Positions 27,398 to 36,583 of a stretch of DNA of 64,000 nt are shown piece after piece. The stretch spans positions 124,001 through 188,000 of the forward strand of contig CATQHC010000008.1 of the NCBI GenBank assembly GCA_958295775.1. The letters run 5' to 3'. Source of the DNA: Chloroflexota bacterium. Its GTDB lineage: Bacteria > Chloroflexota > UBA11872 > VXOZ01. A program made the position numbers and the translations under genes. How positions within the stretch are numbered: the stretch's first letter is position 1; each line of letters begins with the position of its first letter. The notes beneath the pieces are model-generated. The model was not told where the DNA came from, ran no database searches, and worked only from the letters and a program-made list of their open reading frames with translations.

Positions 27398-28069
27398 ATG
27401 TCCTTGCCGACCATGAACCTCACATCCGAACAAGAGAGGATCTACGAATGGCTACACGAGGAACTGGATTTGCCAGTGTTCGCTGAGGCCTATGTAGGCG
27501 CAATCCATCTTCTGAATGCCAAGTCACCAGGTTACATCAATCTTGTCGCGCACGTAGGACGAGACATTATGAACACTCTAGCTCGAACTATCGGAGGCAC
27601 CCGCTCGGGCAGAGCAGATCACCAGCAGCTTGTGGACGACATAAAAGAAGTGTGGAGAGATGACTGGGGAGGCCCCGGGTTCACATCCAGCGAGGATGGG
27701 TTTGGAGAGCACGATGACTTGGGAGGACATTTGGTCACCTACGAAGCCTGCGCAAGGGTCAAGAAACTCGTTGAGGGCCATGAAGACGCTAGCGAAAGGA
27801 GCAACATAGCCAACTATTTGTTCTTTCAGACATTCTTGGATTACGACGATATTGACAGAATTCCTAAGAATCTAGTGGACGAATGGAAGGAAGCGAGAAG
27901 ATGGTTCCAGGAACACACACATTGCCGGAAGGGCTGCTTCTCGGAAGATGATCAGCGCGAGATCGAGAAGCACTTTCAAACATTGCATTCGTCATTGTAC
28001 GTTGCAGCAAGCAGCGCATTCGAACGACTAAAGGGAATCGATGACATCCTGGAAGAAACCAACAGATGA
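27398..28069 (+). CDS. Helical protein of unknown family, middle gene of the island cluster
   Basis: 223 residues, GAGGA just before the ATG; a second ATG at 27413 could be used. Predicted almost all-helical, no TM. The N-terminal third (FAEAYVGAIHLLNAKSPGYIN, then LVAHVGRDIMNTLARTI) has the look of small helical proteins in defence loci with an AH-x-x-RE-type motif. The end (HCRKGCFSEDDQREIEKHF, LHSSLYVAASSAFERLKGID) is also helical. No catalytic motif is certain: Arg-x4-6-His of HEPN nucleases is not clearly present. It follows the methyltransferase after 16 bp and overlaps the next start by 29 bp, so the products very likely act together. Confidence 0.85.
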   Translation: MSLPTMNLTSEQERIYEWLHEELDLPVFAEAYVGAIHLLNAKSPGYINLVAHVGRDIMNTLARTIGGTRSGRADHQQLVDDIKEVWRDDWGGPGFTSSEDGFGEHDDLGGHLVTYEACARVKKLVEGHEDASERSNIANYLFFQTFLDYDDIDRIPKNLVDEWKEARRWFQEHTHCRKGCFSEDDQREIEKHFQTLHSSLYVAASSAFERLKGIDDILEETNR

Positions 28070-30944
28070 GATGGTAGAGAAGGCCTTAGGGTCAGTAAAG
28101 CGGGAAACTGATCGCCGGTACTTCTTCTCTCGACTGAAGAACCCACTATGGATGCAGCCACTAGTGGATCGCGGCTGTTTCGCATCCCCCCCACAAGTAC
28201 TCCACCTGCCGAACGGCCATATGCAGTTCCCGTTTTGGCCGGAACTTCAATACCTCAAAAACGTGTCTCGATTAGTGCCAGAGCAGGTAATCAACATATT
28301 GTCAGACCTTCCCGCAGTCGATAACCCACACGTTTATCACGAGATTCTAGAGATTGCGCTAGACCTTTCAGGCAGTCATTCGGCAAAACTAAAGGGTAAG
28401 ATGATCGAATATGCGCATCTAGGCTTTCAGACCATGGCTCACAAATTTCCAAACCTGGTAGCTCATTGGACGGCCGAAAGTGAAACTTCTGCAGCATTGG
28501 AACTCACGGAAATACTGATTAAATTCGAGCCTGATCCCAAATCAAGAGAGAAGCGAAAGAGATACAGAAAGGACCCCAGTGATTGGGCTAGCTCACTAAG
28601 TCCCTCCCCTCGATTTCAGAGCTGGGATTACCGCGAAATACTGAATTCGGGTGTTCGTCCTCTTGCTCAGAAAGTACCCTACAAGACTGCCTGCATGCTC
28701 ATAAATGCCGTGGATTCAATGAATCGACTGAAGCTACACCCAGAACAACTTGAACGGGGCAGCGATGAAGATACTTCCCAAGTATGGTGTAGCAGGCTCG
28801 GAGGGGAAGATAGCGGCTACGGGGACGAGAGGGAGATTCTTGCTGATACACTTGCTTACGCCTGTGAGCAGGTCTTTGAAAGTGAACCAGATTCAATCGC
28901 AGACCTAAACGAGTGCCTACGCAACCAGCGATGGAAAATCTTCAAGCGTCTAAGGCAACACCTCTATGCCCGCTATCCTTCTGAGCAAACAAAGCCCTGG
29001 ATTCAGGAAGAGATTCTCAATCATCCCGATTATGGCGAACGGGAGCATTCATACGAATTTCAGCACATGATTCGGCGCGCCTGCGAACACTTTGGGTCCA
29101 ACTTGCTCTCCGAGAAAGAGCGCAGATCAATTTTCGACTCAATGCTAAGCGATCCGCCGAAGGAAGAATACCAGGAGTTGCTCGGCGAATCATTCACCGA
29201 AGATTGGTTTGCGGAACGCCAGAACCGCTTCCACAGAGTGCAGTTTGGACCTTTTGCGCCCGTCCTCTTTGGAAAATACCGACAACACTTTCAAGAACTA
29301 GAAGATGAAGCCGGTTCGCCAATTTTGGAGGCTGATTACGACCCGTCGCCTAAACCGGAGACTGGGTACATCAGCAGACGTAGCCCAATCTCCCTCGCAT
29401 CCTTCACTGCCCTCAACGATGAAGACAAACTAGCGTACATCAACGAATGGGAAAACGAGCATCGTGATCCAGAAGACTGGCTCGTGAAGTACACTTTCGA
29501 TGGCTTGGCCGAGGTATTTCGTTCATTCATCATGAACTCGCTTAATTCAGAGGGCGAAGAGTTCCGCTATTGGATTGAAAACCGTGGAAGGATAGAACGA
29601 CCCATTTACGTGCGCGCAATGATCGAAGGAATGAAGAAACGTGTAGAGAAAAGGAAATTCGATAGACTAGACGAATTCTTGGAGTTCTGCGAGTGGGTGC
29701 TATTGCATCCGGACAAAGATCGCGAGGAGAATTCCGCCTACGGTGATCAATCCCGCAAAGATCCGAATTGGGCTAGATCACGCGAAGCAGTAGGCGAGCT
29801 TATTCAATCCTGCACTAAGGAGGACGTCAATGCACCGCTATCCGCCCAGGCGGGCTTGGCTAAACTCCTTGAGTCGCTTTGCACACAGTTCGATTGGCAA
29901 TTGGACAGAGACGATCCAGAATACTTGGAAAGACACGATCAGTTCGCCGTAGCCTTTGATCACACTCGCAGCGGCGCACTGGAGTATCTGTTCGAATTCG
30001 GGGAATGGCTGCAAAGGAATGACCCAAGCGCCGGTGTAGACGCGGTTAAGTCGATCATCAAGAAGCGCTTCGCTCTCGAAAGTGAACTACCCCTGACACT
30101 GCCGGAGCGTGCAATCTTGGGCGCGAACTTCGTACGGCTTTTGGGCTTCGATCAAGAATGGGCATTGGTGCACAAGTCGGGCTTCTTTCCGCAAGATAAA
30201 CCGCATCACTGGCGAGAGGCATTTGGCGGTTTGCTGTATAGATACGGACCCAACATCCGAATGTTTGAAGTGCTTCACGAAGAATATCACTTTGCAGTCC
30301 AGCACTTAGCGGGATCCAGGGGGCGAGACGACTCGGATAGGGAATACTCCGACCACCTCGGGCGGCACTTGTTCTTCTATTACCTTTGGGGGCTGTTTCC
30401 GCTTAAAGGCAAAGATAGTCTCTTAGAGCGTTTCTACCAAGGCACTGAAAACGACCGTAAGCGTTGGTCGAATTTGGTCGACCACCTTGGTTTTAAGCTC
30501 GGGAACACCAAAGAGGGCTTGGATGAGGACTTGAAACAGGGGCTAGTTGAATTCTTCGAATGGCGGCTGGAAGCAGGGGATATTGATGAGTTAGTTAACT
30601 TCTCCTCTTGGCTAAAGGCCGAATGCCTGGAAGCTGAATGGCGATTGGACGCGCTATCTAGAGTGCTGGGCGCAACCAAAGGATTGGCTTCCCATGCAGT
30701 GTGGGTGATTGCAAGTGCTTTGGAAGAGATGCTCCCGGAGCATACGAGCAAGGTGGTTGAGTGCTTTGCAAAACTGACCGACGGAACCGATGACTCTACC
30801 TTCTATATTGATGACGAAACGGCCCAACCTATCATAAGGGCGGGTCTTGACAGCAGCGACGAGGAAACGAAAGCAAACGCCGAACGCACCCGCGACAACC
30901 TGCTACGCAGGGGATACTTCGACTTATTGAACCTGGAAGAGTGA
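28041..30944 (+). CDS. 967-residue protein of unknown family, effector or sensor candidate of the island
   Basis: Starts at ATG 28041 inside the preceding gene (GGGAA upstream); ATG 28071 is an alternative. No TM, signal peptide, Walker A or known nuclease motif was found. It is highly charged, Trp/Phe-rich and predicted mainly helical throughout. The opening RRYFFSRLKNPLWMQPLVDRG, PFWPELQYLKNVSRLVPEQV, then ILSDLPAVDNPHVYHEILEI, with regularly recurring helix pairs, suggests an alpha-solenoid such as HEAT/ARM. Solenoids of this kind form the sensor part of several STAND-type immune proteins, but here the NTPase is missing. The codon and base composition is more AT-rich than neighbouring housekeeping genes, consistent with transfer. 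Function unknown. Confidence 0.85.
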   Translation: MTSWKKPTDEMVEKALGSVKRETDRRYFFSRLKNPLWMQPLVDRGCFASPPQVLHLPNGHMQFPFWPELQYLKNVSRLVPEQVINILSDLPAVDNPHVYHEILEIALDLSGSHSAKLKGKMIEYAHLGFQTMAHKFPNLVAHWTAESETSAALELTEILIKFEPDPKSREKRKRYRKDPSDWASSLSPSPRFQSWDYREILNSGVRPLAQKVPYKTACMLINAVDSMNRLKLHPEQLERGSDEDTSQVWCSRLGGEDSGYGDEREILADTLAYACEQVFESEPDSIADLNECLRNQRWKIFKRLRQHLYARYPSEQTKPWIQEEILNHPDYGEREHSYEFQHMIRRACEHFGSNLLSEKERRSIFDSMLSDPPKEEYQELLGESFTEDWFAERQNRFHRVQFGPFAPVLFGKYRQHFQELEDEAGSPILEADYDPSPKPETGYISRRSPISLASFTALNDEDKLAYINEWENEHRDPEDWLVKYTFDGLAEVFRSFIMNSLNSEGEEFRYWIENRGRIERPIYVRAMIEGMKKRVEKRKFDRLDEFLEFCEWVLLHPDKDREENSAYGDQSRKDPNWARSREAVGELIQSCTKEDVNAPLSAQAGLAKLLESLCTQFDWQLDRDDPEYLERHDQFAVAFDHTRSGALEYLFEFGEWLQRNDPSAGVDAVKSIIKKRFALESELPLTLPERAILGANFVRLLGFDQEWALVHKSGFFPQDKPHHWREAFGGLLYRYGPNIRMFEVLHEEYHFAVQHLAGSRGRDDSDREYSDHLGRHLFFYYLWGLFPLKGKDSLLERFYQGTENDRKRWSNLVDHLGFKLGNTKEGLDEDLKQGLVEFFEWRLEAGDIDELVNFSSWLKAECLEAEWRLDALSRVLGATKGLASHAVWVIASALEEMLPEHTSKVVECFAKLTDGTDDSTFYIDDETAQPIIRAGLDSSDEETKANAERTRDNLLRRGYFDLLNLEE

Positions 30945-30955
30945 CTGCAGTATGC

Positions 30956-31328
30956 CTAGTTGATTACGACACCCTCTTGGCCGGCGATGCTGATTTGTTG
31001 GGCTACTGCGCCGGCGACTTCGCGGTAGATTGCGGCCAGGGGTGAGTCCGGCTGGATGGCCGTGACCGGTTTGCCGTTATCGCCGCCATCGCGGATGGCC
31101 ACCCTCAGGGGCACCTCGCCGAGGAACGGCACACCCATGGCTTCCGCCGCTTGGCGCGTGCCGCAGTGGCTGAAGATTTCCGTGCGTTCGTCGTAACGGG
31201 GGCAGAGGAAGTAGCTCATACTCTTCACGATGCCCGGGATCGGCACGCGCGGTTGTTGGACCTTACCGATGGCTTTGCGGGCGTTGGACAGGGCTAGGTC
31301 CTGCTACGGGCAGGCGATCACGGCACCC
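30956..31328 (-). pseudogene. Decayed 3' fragment of mrp (partial duplication)
   Basis: The C-terminal ~96 codons (MSYFLCP, EAMGVPFLGEVPLRVAIRDG, QPDSPLAAIYREVAGAVAQQ) and ~80 further upstream bases match the intact mrp at 32312-32686. The 5' two thirds, including the P-loop, are absent. The CPNC metal-binding pair of the intact gene reads CPRY here. It begins 12 bp after the 967-residue gene and ends where the AHSA1 gene stops, so it marks the right border of the island. Confidence 0.85.
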
Positions 31329-31333
31329 GTACG

Positions 31334-32017
31334 TCAGGAGTTCTCAGCAGTCTCACCGGTGAAGAAGGCGGTAGTGTTCTTGGCCGCCGCGTGGGCAGCA
31401 TCCGGGTCTTCTCCTGCCGCGATTGCCGCTTGCGCCCAGCCCTCGCTGCTGCCGGAGAGGAATGCCTTGCCGTCCGGGGACGTGGCGAACTCCATTTCGT
31501 CCGGCTTGGGCCAGTCCGGCTGCGCGAGATACAACGCGAGGCCCAAGAAGGCCATCTCCCAGCCCACACCCGCGGCGCCCGCGCCGTATTGATCCCAAAA
31601 GGGCGAATAGCGCGCAATGTGGCTGAGGGAAAGCAGCGCGTTGCCGTCTTCGTCCTCCGCCAGATGCACCTCCACCCAACTGACGTCACCGGCAAACTCC
31701 CAGGTGAGCGCAAAGTGCGCCAGGGGCTCGCACGCCGTGACTTCACCGCTCGCGTTCCCTTCTATCTGGAAGCGGCCGCCGAGTTTGAGCTCGCCGCTGA
31801 CCGGCGCAAACCAGCGCGGAATGCGTTCCTGGTCAGTTACGGCCTCCCACACGTTTGCGCGCGACGTCGGGAAACTGCGCGCAAGCGTGACCACCCGCGC
31901 CGGTTCGCCCTCACGCTCCGACGACGACACCGCGCGCTCTACCGCGCTGAGATTACTTTCAACATCAAATTCCATGCGTTCCCTACCGTTCTTTTCTAAA
32001 GCATCACTCAATTTCAC
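31334..32017 (-). CDS. SRPBCC/AHSA1 (START-like) domain protein
   Basis: 227 residues. The AHSA1 (activator of Hsp90 ATPase homologue 1-like) fold is seen in RVVTLARSFPTSRANVWEAVTDQERIPRWFAP, then GGRFQIEGNASGEVTACEP, ALTWEF and a long C-terminal helix (WEMAFLGLALYLAQPDWP). Such proteins bind hydrophobic ligands in a helix-grip cavity; the ligand is unknown. It lies between the mrp fragment and the intact mrp, so the duplication that produced the fragment spans or flanks this gene. Confidence 0.88.
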   Translation of the reverse strand: MKLSDALEKNGRERMEFDVESNLSAVERAVSSSEREGEPARVVTLARSFPTSRANVWEAVTDQERIPRWFAPVSGELKLGGRFQIEGNASGEVTACEPLAHFALTWEFAGDVSWVEVHLAEDEDGNALLSLSHIARYSPFWDQYGAGAAGVGWEMAFLGLALYLAQPDWPKPDEMEFATSPDGKAFLSGSSEGWAQAAIAAGEDPDAAHAAAKNTTAFFTGETAENS

Positions 32018-32314
32018 AGAAGGCCTAAGCAGCCCTCATCAACTCGCCCAAGTGCCTGCTCGCAGTTGAATTTGGCCCGACATCTCGCGGCTCGCAATGA
32101 GTCCGCTGTTGCTTGCCGCAGGGCCATGCCCCACCTCTATCGGGAGGAAAAAGCTGCACTCAGGTTTTCACAGCAGTTTGCGAAGGCCAAGACCGCTCGG
32201 TCTTGGGCAATCGACGCGGGACTGAGCCTTAATCTTGACAAAGCGCCGCAAATCCCACGTTCCCACTGGCCGTATGCGACAAACTGCCCCGCAAGACAGG
32301 CTCCGACAGCCAGC

Positions 32315-33388
32315 CTAGTTGATCACGATGTCGTCTTGGCCGGCGATGCTGATCTGTTGGGCCACTGCGCCGGCTACTTCGCGGTAGACGGCGGCCAGGG
32401 GTGAGTCCGGCTGGATGGCCGTGACCGGTTTACCGTTGTCGCCGCCCTCGCGGATGGCGACGTTCAGGGGCACCTCGCCCAGGAACGGCACGCCCATGGC
32501 TTCCGCCGCTTGGCGCGCGCCGCCGTGGCTGAAGATTTCCGTGCGTTCGTCGCAATTCGGGCAGAGGAAGTAGCTCATGTTTTCCACGATGCCCAGGATC
32601 GGCACACGCAGTTGTTGGAACATGCCGATGGCTTTGCGGGCATCGGCCAGGGCCACGTCTTGCGGCGTGCAGACGATCACGGCGCCCGCGCCGGGAATTG
32701 ACTGCGCCAAGCTGAGGGGCGCGTCGCCGGTGCCGGGCGGCAGGTCGACCACCAGGTAGTCGCGCTCGCCCCAGTGCACGTCGCCGAGAAACTGCGTGAG
32801 CAAGCGGTGGACAATCGGCCCGCGCCAGATCATGGCCTGCTCCGGCTTGATGACGAAACCGGCGGACATGAGCGTAATGCCGTAGGCCTCAGCGGGGATC
32901 ACCTTGCTGCCCGCGCCGCGCAGTTGCGCCTGCGATCCCATCATCATGGGAATATTCGGGCCGTAGACGTCGGCATCCAGCAGCCCAACCTCCGCGCCGG
33001 TCTGCGCCAACGCGATTGCCAGATTCACGGCGGTGGTGGACTTGCCCACGCCGCCCTTGCCGCTGGCGACGAAGAGCACGTTCTTCACGTCCGTCAAGAA
33101 ATCCGCCGACTCAGGGGCCAGGCGCTTGGCCACTTCCGACCGCGTATCGATCTCAACGGCCTGTACGCCGGGCACGCCCATAAGCGCCTTCCGGCACTCG
33201 TTTTCCAGGTGCTCCTTCATCGGACAGGCAGGCGTCGTCAACACCAACTGAAACGCCGCCGTGCCCTTGTCGAACGTCATTTCCCGCACCATATTGAGCG
33301 TGACGATGTCTTTGTGCAGGTCGGGGTCCTGCACCACGCGCAGCGCGTTGACCAAATCGTCGGTCTTTGGAATTCCACTCACAGCCAT
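32315..33388 (-). CDS. mrp: Mrp/NBP35-family iron-sulfur cluster carrier ATPase
   Basis: 357 residues. The N-terminal MIP18/DUF59 domain (LVNALRVVQDPDLHKDIVTLN) is joined to a ParA-like NTPase with P-loop GKGGVGKST (~113-121), LLDADVYGPNIPMMMG and the VVDLPPGTGDAPLSL strand. The Mrp-specific CPNC pair (MSYFLCPNCDERTEIF) binds the bridging 4Fe-4S cluster in a dimer. Role: transfer of Fe-S clusters to apoproteins in the cytoplasm. A decayed copy of its 3' third lies at 30956-31328. Confidence 0.95.
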   Translation of the reverse strand: MAVSGIPKTDDLVNALRVVQDPDLHKDIVTLNMVREMTFDKGTAAFQLVLTTPACPMKEHLENECRKALMGVPGVQAVEIDTRSEVAKRLAPESADFLTDVKNVLFVASGKGGVGKSTTAVNLAIALAQTGAEVGLLDADVYGPNIPMMMGSQAQLRGAGSKVIPAEAYGITLMSAGFVIKPEQAMIWRGPIVHRLLTQFLGDVHWGERDYLVVDLPPGTGDAPLSLAQSIPGAGAVIVCTPQDVALADARKAIGMFQQLRVPILGIVENMSYFLCPNCDERTEIFSHGGARQAAEAMGVPFLGEVPLNVAIREGGDNGKPVTAIQPDSPLAAVYREVAGAVAQQISIAGQDDIVIN

Positions 33389-34118
33389 GACTTACAACCT
33401 CTCTCAGTTCTTGTACTTACCGAACTTACGTAGAAAATCGATGCAGCTCTTTGGCGATCTCTGCGCAACTTGAATTAGCGATTGGGGTTGATTGCCATCT
33501 GAAAGAATCTATCTTCATCCCAGTCCTCTCACTTGAGGAAACCTTTGCGTATCTCTGGAAAGAGCGCGCAAATGGGCTGGAGCAGTGAAGATTCCCCCTC
33601 ACCCCGGCCCTCTCCCCAAGGAGAGGGAGAATTTACGCCTGCTGGCCTGGGTTATGCAATGGTCTATGGTCTCTTGTGGGAAGGCTAAGTGCCGCCTCTT
33701 CTCTGCGGGCCACACAAGCTTGCTGCCGTGACGCCGCCGCATTACTTCAATAGTTGCAGTATCGCTCAATCTTTACGGTAGCACTTTGGAAATTGCGGTG
33801 TAAAGTTTGACGGACGTGCGGGCTTGCCCGGCGCCGTGGAGTACTTAAGAGTCTCAGGTCGGCCTTGCCGTGAATCAGGTGGCTCTGTGTAGCTCCCGGG
33901 TACGCCAAAGCGCAATTCTAAGCCAGCTCGCAGCAGACTAAGTGTAGCGACTGCGGACGTGTAGGCCGCACGCTAAGCGGACAAACGCCTTCATTTGCCA
34001 AGCATCTCTGCGTGGTTGCAGCATCTTGGGTATAACTACCGGCACTCACGCGCCTCACCCCGCAACATTGCTGCTAGTATTGGCAAATGAATGACAAGTA
34101 CGAAGGGTTGGGCAGGCG
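33389..34118. other. Long intergenic region with one R1 repeat
   Basis: 730 bases. An R1 element in reverse orientation (CCCTCACCCCGGCCCTCTCC, about 33591-33633) sits in the first third. The remainder has only unsupported short frames and no recognisable RNA. Confidence 0.55.
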
Positions 34119-34667
34119 TTGGGAGCACGGAAACGGCGCATAGCCGGAAGAACCACGAGGCGTCTCTTGAGCAGGCGCACGCTCGCAATTCTCGCGATTG
34201 CGCTGCTCATTCTCGTAGTTATTCAAAGAACGTGGGGCGGCACAGATGGCAGCTATCCGGTCGTCGCGGTTGTGGATGGCGACACTGTCAAAGTGCGGAT
34301 GCACGGCGTCCTCGAGTCGGTGCGCCTCATCGGCATTGACGCCCCGGAAACAAATGCGCCGGGAAGACCCGTGCAATGTTTCGGGCCTGAAGCCAGCGCC
34401 AAGGCCGCCGCATTGCTGGGCGGACAAACAATACGCTTTGAGTATGACGAATCGCAAGGGCGGCGCGACCGGTACGACCGGCTGCTGGCGTACGTGTGGG
34501 TCGGCGACGTGCTCGCAAATGAGTGGATGATTCGCCAGGGTTACGCACGGGAGTTTACCTTCAACGAACCGTATCGGTACCAACAGACCTTTCAAATGGC
34601 CGAGGTCGAGGCACGCGCTGCCGGTCGCGGACTGTGGGCCGCCGACACCTGCGACGGCAGGTTGTGA
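34119..34667 (+). CDS. Membrane-anchored thermonuclease (SNase) homologue
   Basis: 182 residues from a TTG start; the exact start is uncertain. A basic head and one TM helix (TLAILAIALLILVVI, ~22-37) anchor it, so the nuclease domain should face outward. SNase signatures: VVDGDTVKVRM, VRLIGIDAPETN (catalytic Arg and Glu region), the DRYDRLLAYVWV Arg and YAREFTF. Family members are Ca2+-dependent, sugar-nonspecific nucleases that degrade DNA and RNA, here perhaps for nutrient scavenging. It is monocistronic; an R3 inverted repeat follows at 34754-34800. Confidence 0.9.
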   Translation: MGARKRRIAGRTTRRLLSRRTLAILAIALLILVVIQRTWGGTDGSYPVVAVVDGDTVKVRMHGVLESVRLIGIDAPETNAPGRPVQCFGPEASAKAAALLGGQTIRFEYDESQGRRDRYDRLLAYVWVGDVLANEWMIRQGYAREFTFNEPYRYQQTFQMAEVEARAAGRGLWAADTCDGRL

Positions 34668-34753
34668 TGCGGGTCACAACTGACATGCCGTGAATGAACC
34701 GAACCCTCGTTCGGCTCGCCGCGAACAGTTTTGCTGACACCTCTTTGAGAACG

Positions 34754-34800
34754 CTAGGCTCCGTTCATCCTTCGACAAGCTCAGGACGAACAGAGCCTAG
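34754..34800. repeat. Dispersed palindromic repeat, family R3
   Basis: CTAGGCTCCGTTC (34754-34766) pairs with GAACAGAGCCTAG (34788-34800), 12 of 13 positions. The loop holds CATCCTTCGACAAGCTCAGG. Diverged relatives lie at 12718-12752 and 18819-18879. Confidence 0.75.
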
Positions 34801-34895
34801 CTAGTCCCGCACCCTTAGAGTTCACCGGCAGGTCCTCTAATTCGCGTCATTCCACTCTACGCGTGGCTTGCCTTTGCCTTCCGGCGCCTGCCACG

Positions 34896-35609
34896 TCAGT
34901 CAGAAACGCTCTGCACTTCTGCCAGCAACTCCCCGCAGCGTGCGGCCACGCGTTCAGCGATGGCGTCGACAATCATCTCTCCTAATTCCGGTGAGGCGTG
35001 CACCGAGGGGTCTTCGCCGCCGACGCCCTGCTCCTTCATGGTGAGATCCTGGCGATAGCGGTTGATGTCGGTGAGTTCAGGATGCAGGTGCCAAAAGATC
35101 GAGGTCTCCCATTTGCCGGCGTGGTCGCCGGTGTACTCGAGGTCGGTCACCACCTCATATTCGGCCAGCGCCCAGACCCGCAGGTGAGGGTGCCTTTGCT
35201 GGTACCACTCGGCGACTTCCTTGAGCCCGCGCACGTGAAGTCCGCCGTAGTGCCCGGTGATGATGACGATGACCTTGAAACCCTCGTCATCCAGTTGTTC
35301 CAGGTATTCCCGCGCCAGCGTGCGCACGGTCTCATCGCGGAATTCCAGCGTGTGCTTGAAGCCGGCGTGGGGTTTCATGGTTTGAAAGCCGCACCACACT
35401 ACCGGCAATGAGATCGCGCCGGCCGCTTCAGCGCAACGGTCGGCGATGCCCTGGGCCTTCAGCGCGTCCTGGCCGATCGCCAAGTGGTACCCGTGCCACT
35501 CCAACGCGCCCCACGGCAGGATGGCGATGGGCCGTGTCTTGAGCTGCTCCTCGACTTCGGCGGGAAACATGCGTTCGTACTTCACGTGCGGTCCTTTCTC
35601 AAGCGACAA
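34896..35609 (-). CDS. Creatininase family amidohydrolase
   Basis: 237 residues. The family's metal-site motif appears as PWGALEWHGYHLAIGQDAL (Glu, His and Asp ligands kept). ITGHYGGLHVRGL supplies the next His, and HAGKWETSIFWHLHPEL the Glu-containing segment. Creatininase-fold enzymes open cyclic amides (creatinine, or formamides in riboflavin/F420 and mycofactocin pathways); none of those pathways is encoded nearby. The next gene upstream (DUF6062) is on the same strand 15 bp away, so they may be co-transcribed. Confidence 0.88.
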   Translation of the reverse strand: MSLEKGPHVKYERMFPAEVEEQLKTRPIAILPWGALEWHGYHLAIGQDALKAQGIADRCAEAAGAISLPVVWCGFQTMKPHAGFKHTLEFRDETVRTLAREYLEQLDDEGFKVIVIITGHYGGLHVRGLKEVAEWYQQRHPHLRVWALAEYEVVTDLEYTGDHAGKWETSIFWHLHPELTDINRYRQDLTMKEQGVGGEDPSVHASPELGEMIVDAIAERVAARCGELLAEVQSVSD

Positions 35610-35624
35610 CGAGCCGTAGCTGGA

Positions 35625-36302
35625 TTAGTCCAAAGCTTCCTCACCCACAACCTGCGCCAAGGCTGCGGGCAAGCTGTCTATGTCTTTCGGCGTTACGCGT
35701 TCCTTCACCCGATAGTCGGCTTTGCGCACAATCTCGCTCATCTGCTCGCGCACGGCGGCGATGCGCTTCTCTTGCACCCGCAACAGCAACTCTGTCGCCT
35801 CGCGCGCTGGGCGGGAGCCCAAAGCAGTGCGCAAATGGAGCAAGCACAGGCCGTCGGAGTTCGCGTAGGTCTCCTGGGCTTCGCGATCGCCGCGCAGGGT
35901 TTCGACCAGCAATCCCAGGTGGCGCTGCTCGGCGTTGTTCTGCGCGTCACAGCCCAGACATGTCCCCTGGGGTGTAAGCCCTTTACGCACACGCGCGGCC
36001 AAGCTCCGCATGATGCCCTGCTGCTCTTTGGCTGCGCCGATCTGCTGCGACGCTTCGCCCAGAATGTCGAAGAAGGTCAACGCGGTACCCAGCGGACTGT
36101 GTTTGTGAAAGAGCCGCCAGGTGTGATGGTGGCAAAACCCCCTGGCCGCGCGCACAAGTTCTCTGATTTCGATGTCGTTCACGTGCTCGTATGAGTACGT
36201 CTCCAGAAAACGGTCGCCGCTGCGAATTGCCAGGCGGCACACGGGACAGCCGGACTGGCGGATCGCCTCCAACAGTTCATAATAGGGAGTGTGCTTTTCC
36301 AT
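35625..36302 (-). CDS. DUF6062-type protein with Cys pairs
   Basis: 225 residues from the ATG at 36302 (MEKHTPYYELLEAI). The open frame continues to 36557, but those extra residues translate the dispersed repeat at 36457-36514 and are unlikely to be made. CPVC (~19-22) and CLGC further on, with HHHTW between, may bind a metal. The chain is otherwise helical and charged, without TM. Family role unknown. It is followed after 15 bp by the creatininase-type gene. Confidence 0.72.
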   Translation of the reverse strand: MEKHTPYYELLEAIRQSGCPVCRLAIRSGDRFLETYSYEHVNDIEIRELVRAARGFCHHHTWRLFHKHSPLGTALTFFDILGEASQQIGAAKEQQGIMRSLAARVRKGLTPQGTCLGCDAQNNAEQRHLGLLVETLRGDREAQETYANSDGLCLLHLRTALGSRPAREATELLLRVQEKRIAAVREQMSEIVRKADYRVKERVTPKDIDSLPAALAQVVGEEALD

Positions 36303-36456
36303 AGAACGAGTTGTCTCTGCTGCGCCCGGGTCTGAATAGAGTCTGAGGCAGGATATCCCGTATAGAATAGCATGGACGGATTCCGCTGACGCAGCGGTGT
36401 GCGTTGGTATTACAAGACACCTGAATCTACTAGGGGCCAAACCAAGAGTCTCCGTC

Positions 36457-36514
36457 ACTCCGGCGAACGCCGGAGTCAAGGGGGATGAAGGGGGTAGATT
36501 CCCGCTTTCGCGGG
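36457..36514. repeat. Dispersed palindromic repeat pair, family R2
   Basis: Two adjoining hairpins: ACTCCGGC/GCCGGAGT (36457-36464, 36469-36476) and CCCGC/GCGGG (36501-36505, 36510-36514) within an ATTCCCG...CGGG context. The same elements occur at 38591-38610 and 58922-58994. Confidence 0.72.
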
Positions 36515-36583
36515 TATGTCGGGCCCTTCTGCAACCAAATCTAAAAGAACCATCCAACTACTTGATGAGGAGGACTACCTCGC

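Noticed and set aside
27398-28069. HEPN RNase assignment for the 223-aa island protein
   Set aside because: Helical and in the right context, but no convincing R-x4-6-H site; kept as unknown family.
36303-36557. N-terminal extension of the DUF6062-type gene
   Set aside because: The extra 85 residues are a translation of R2 repeat DNA; the family start is at 36302.
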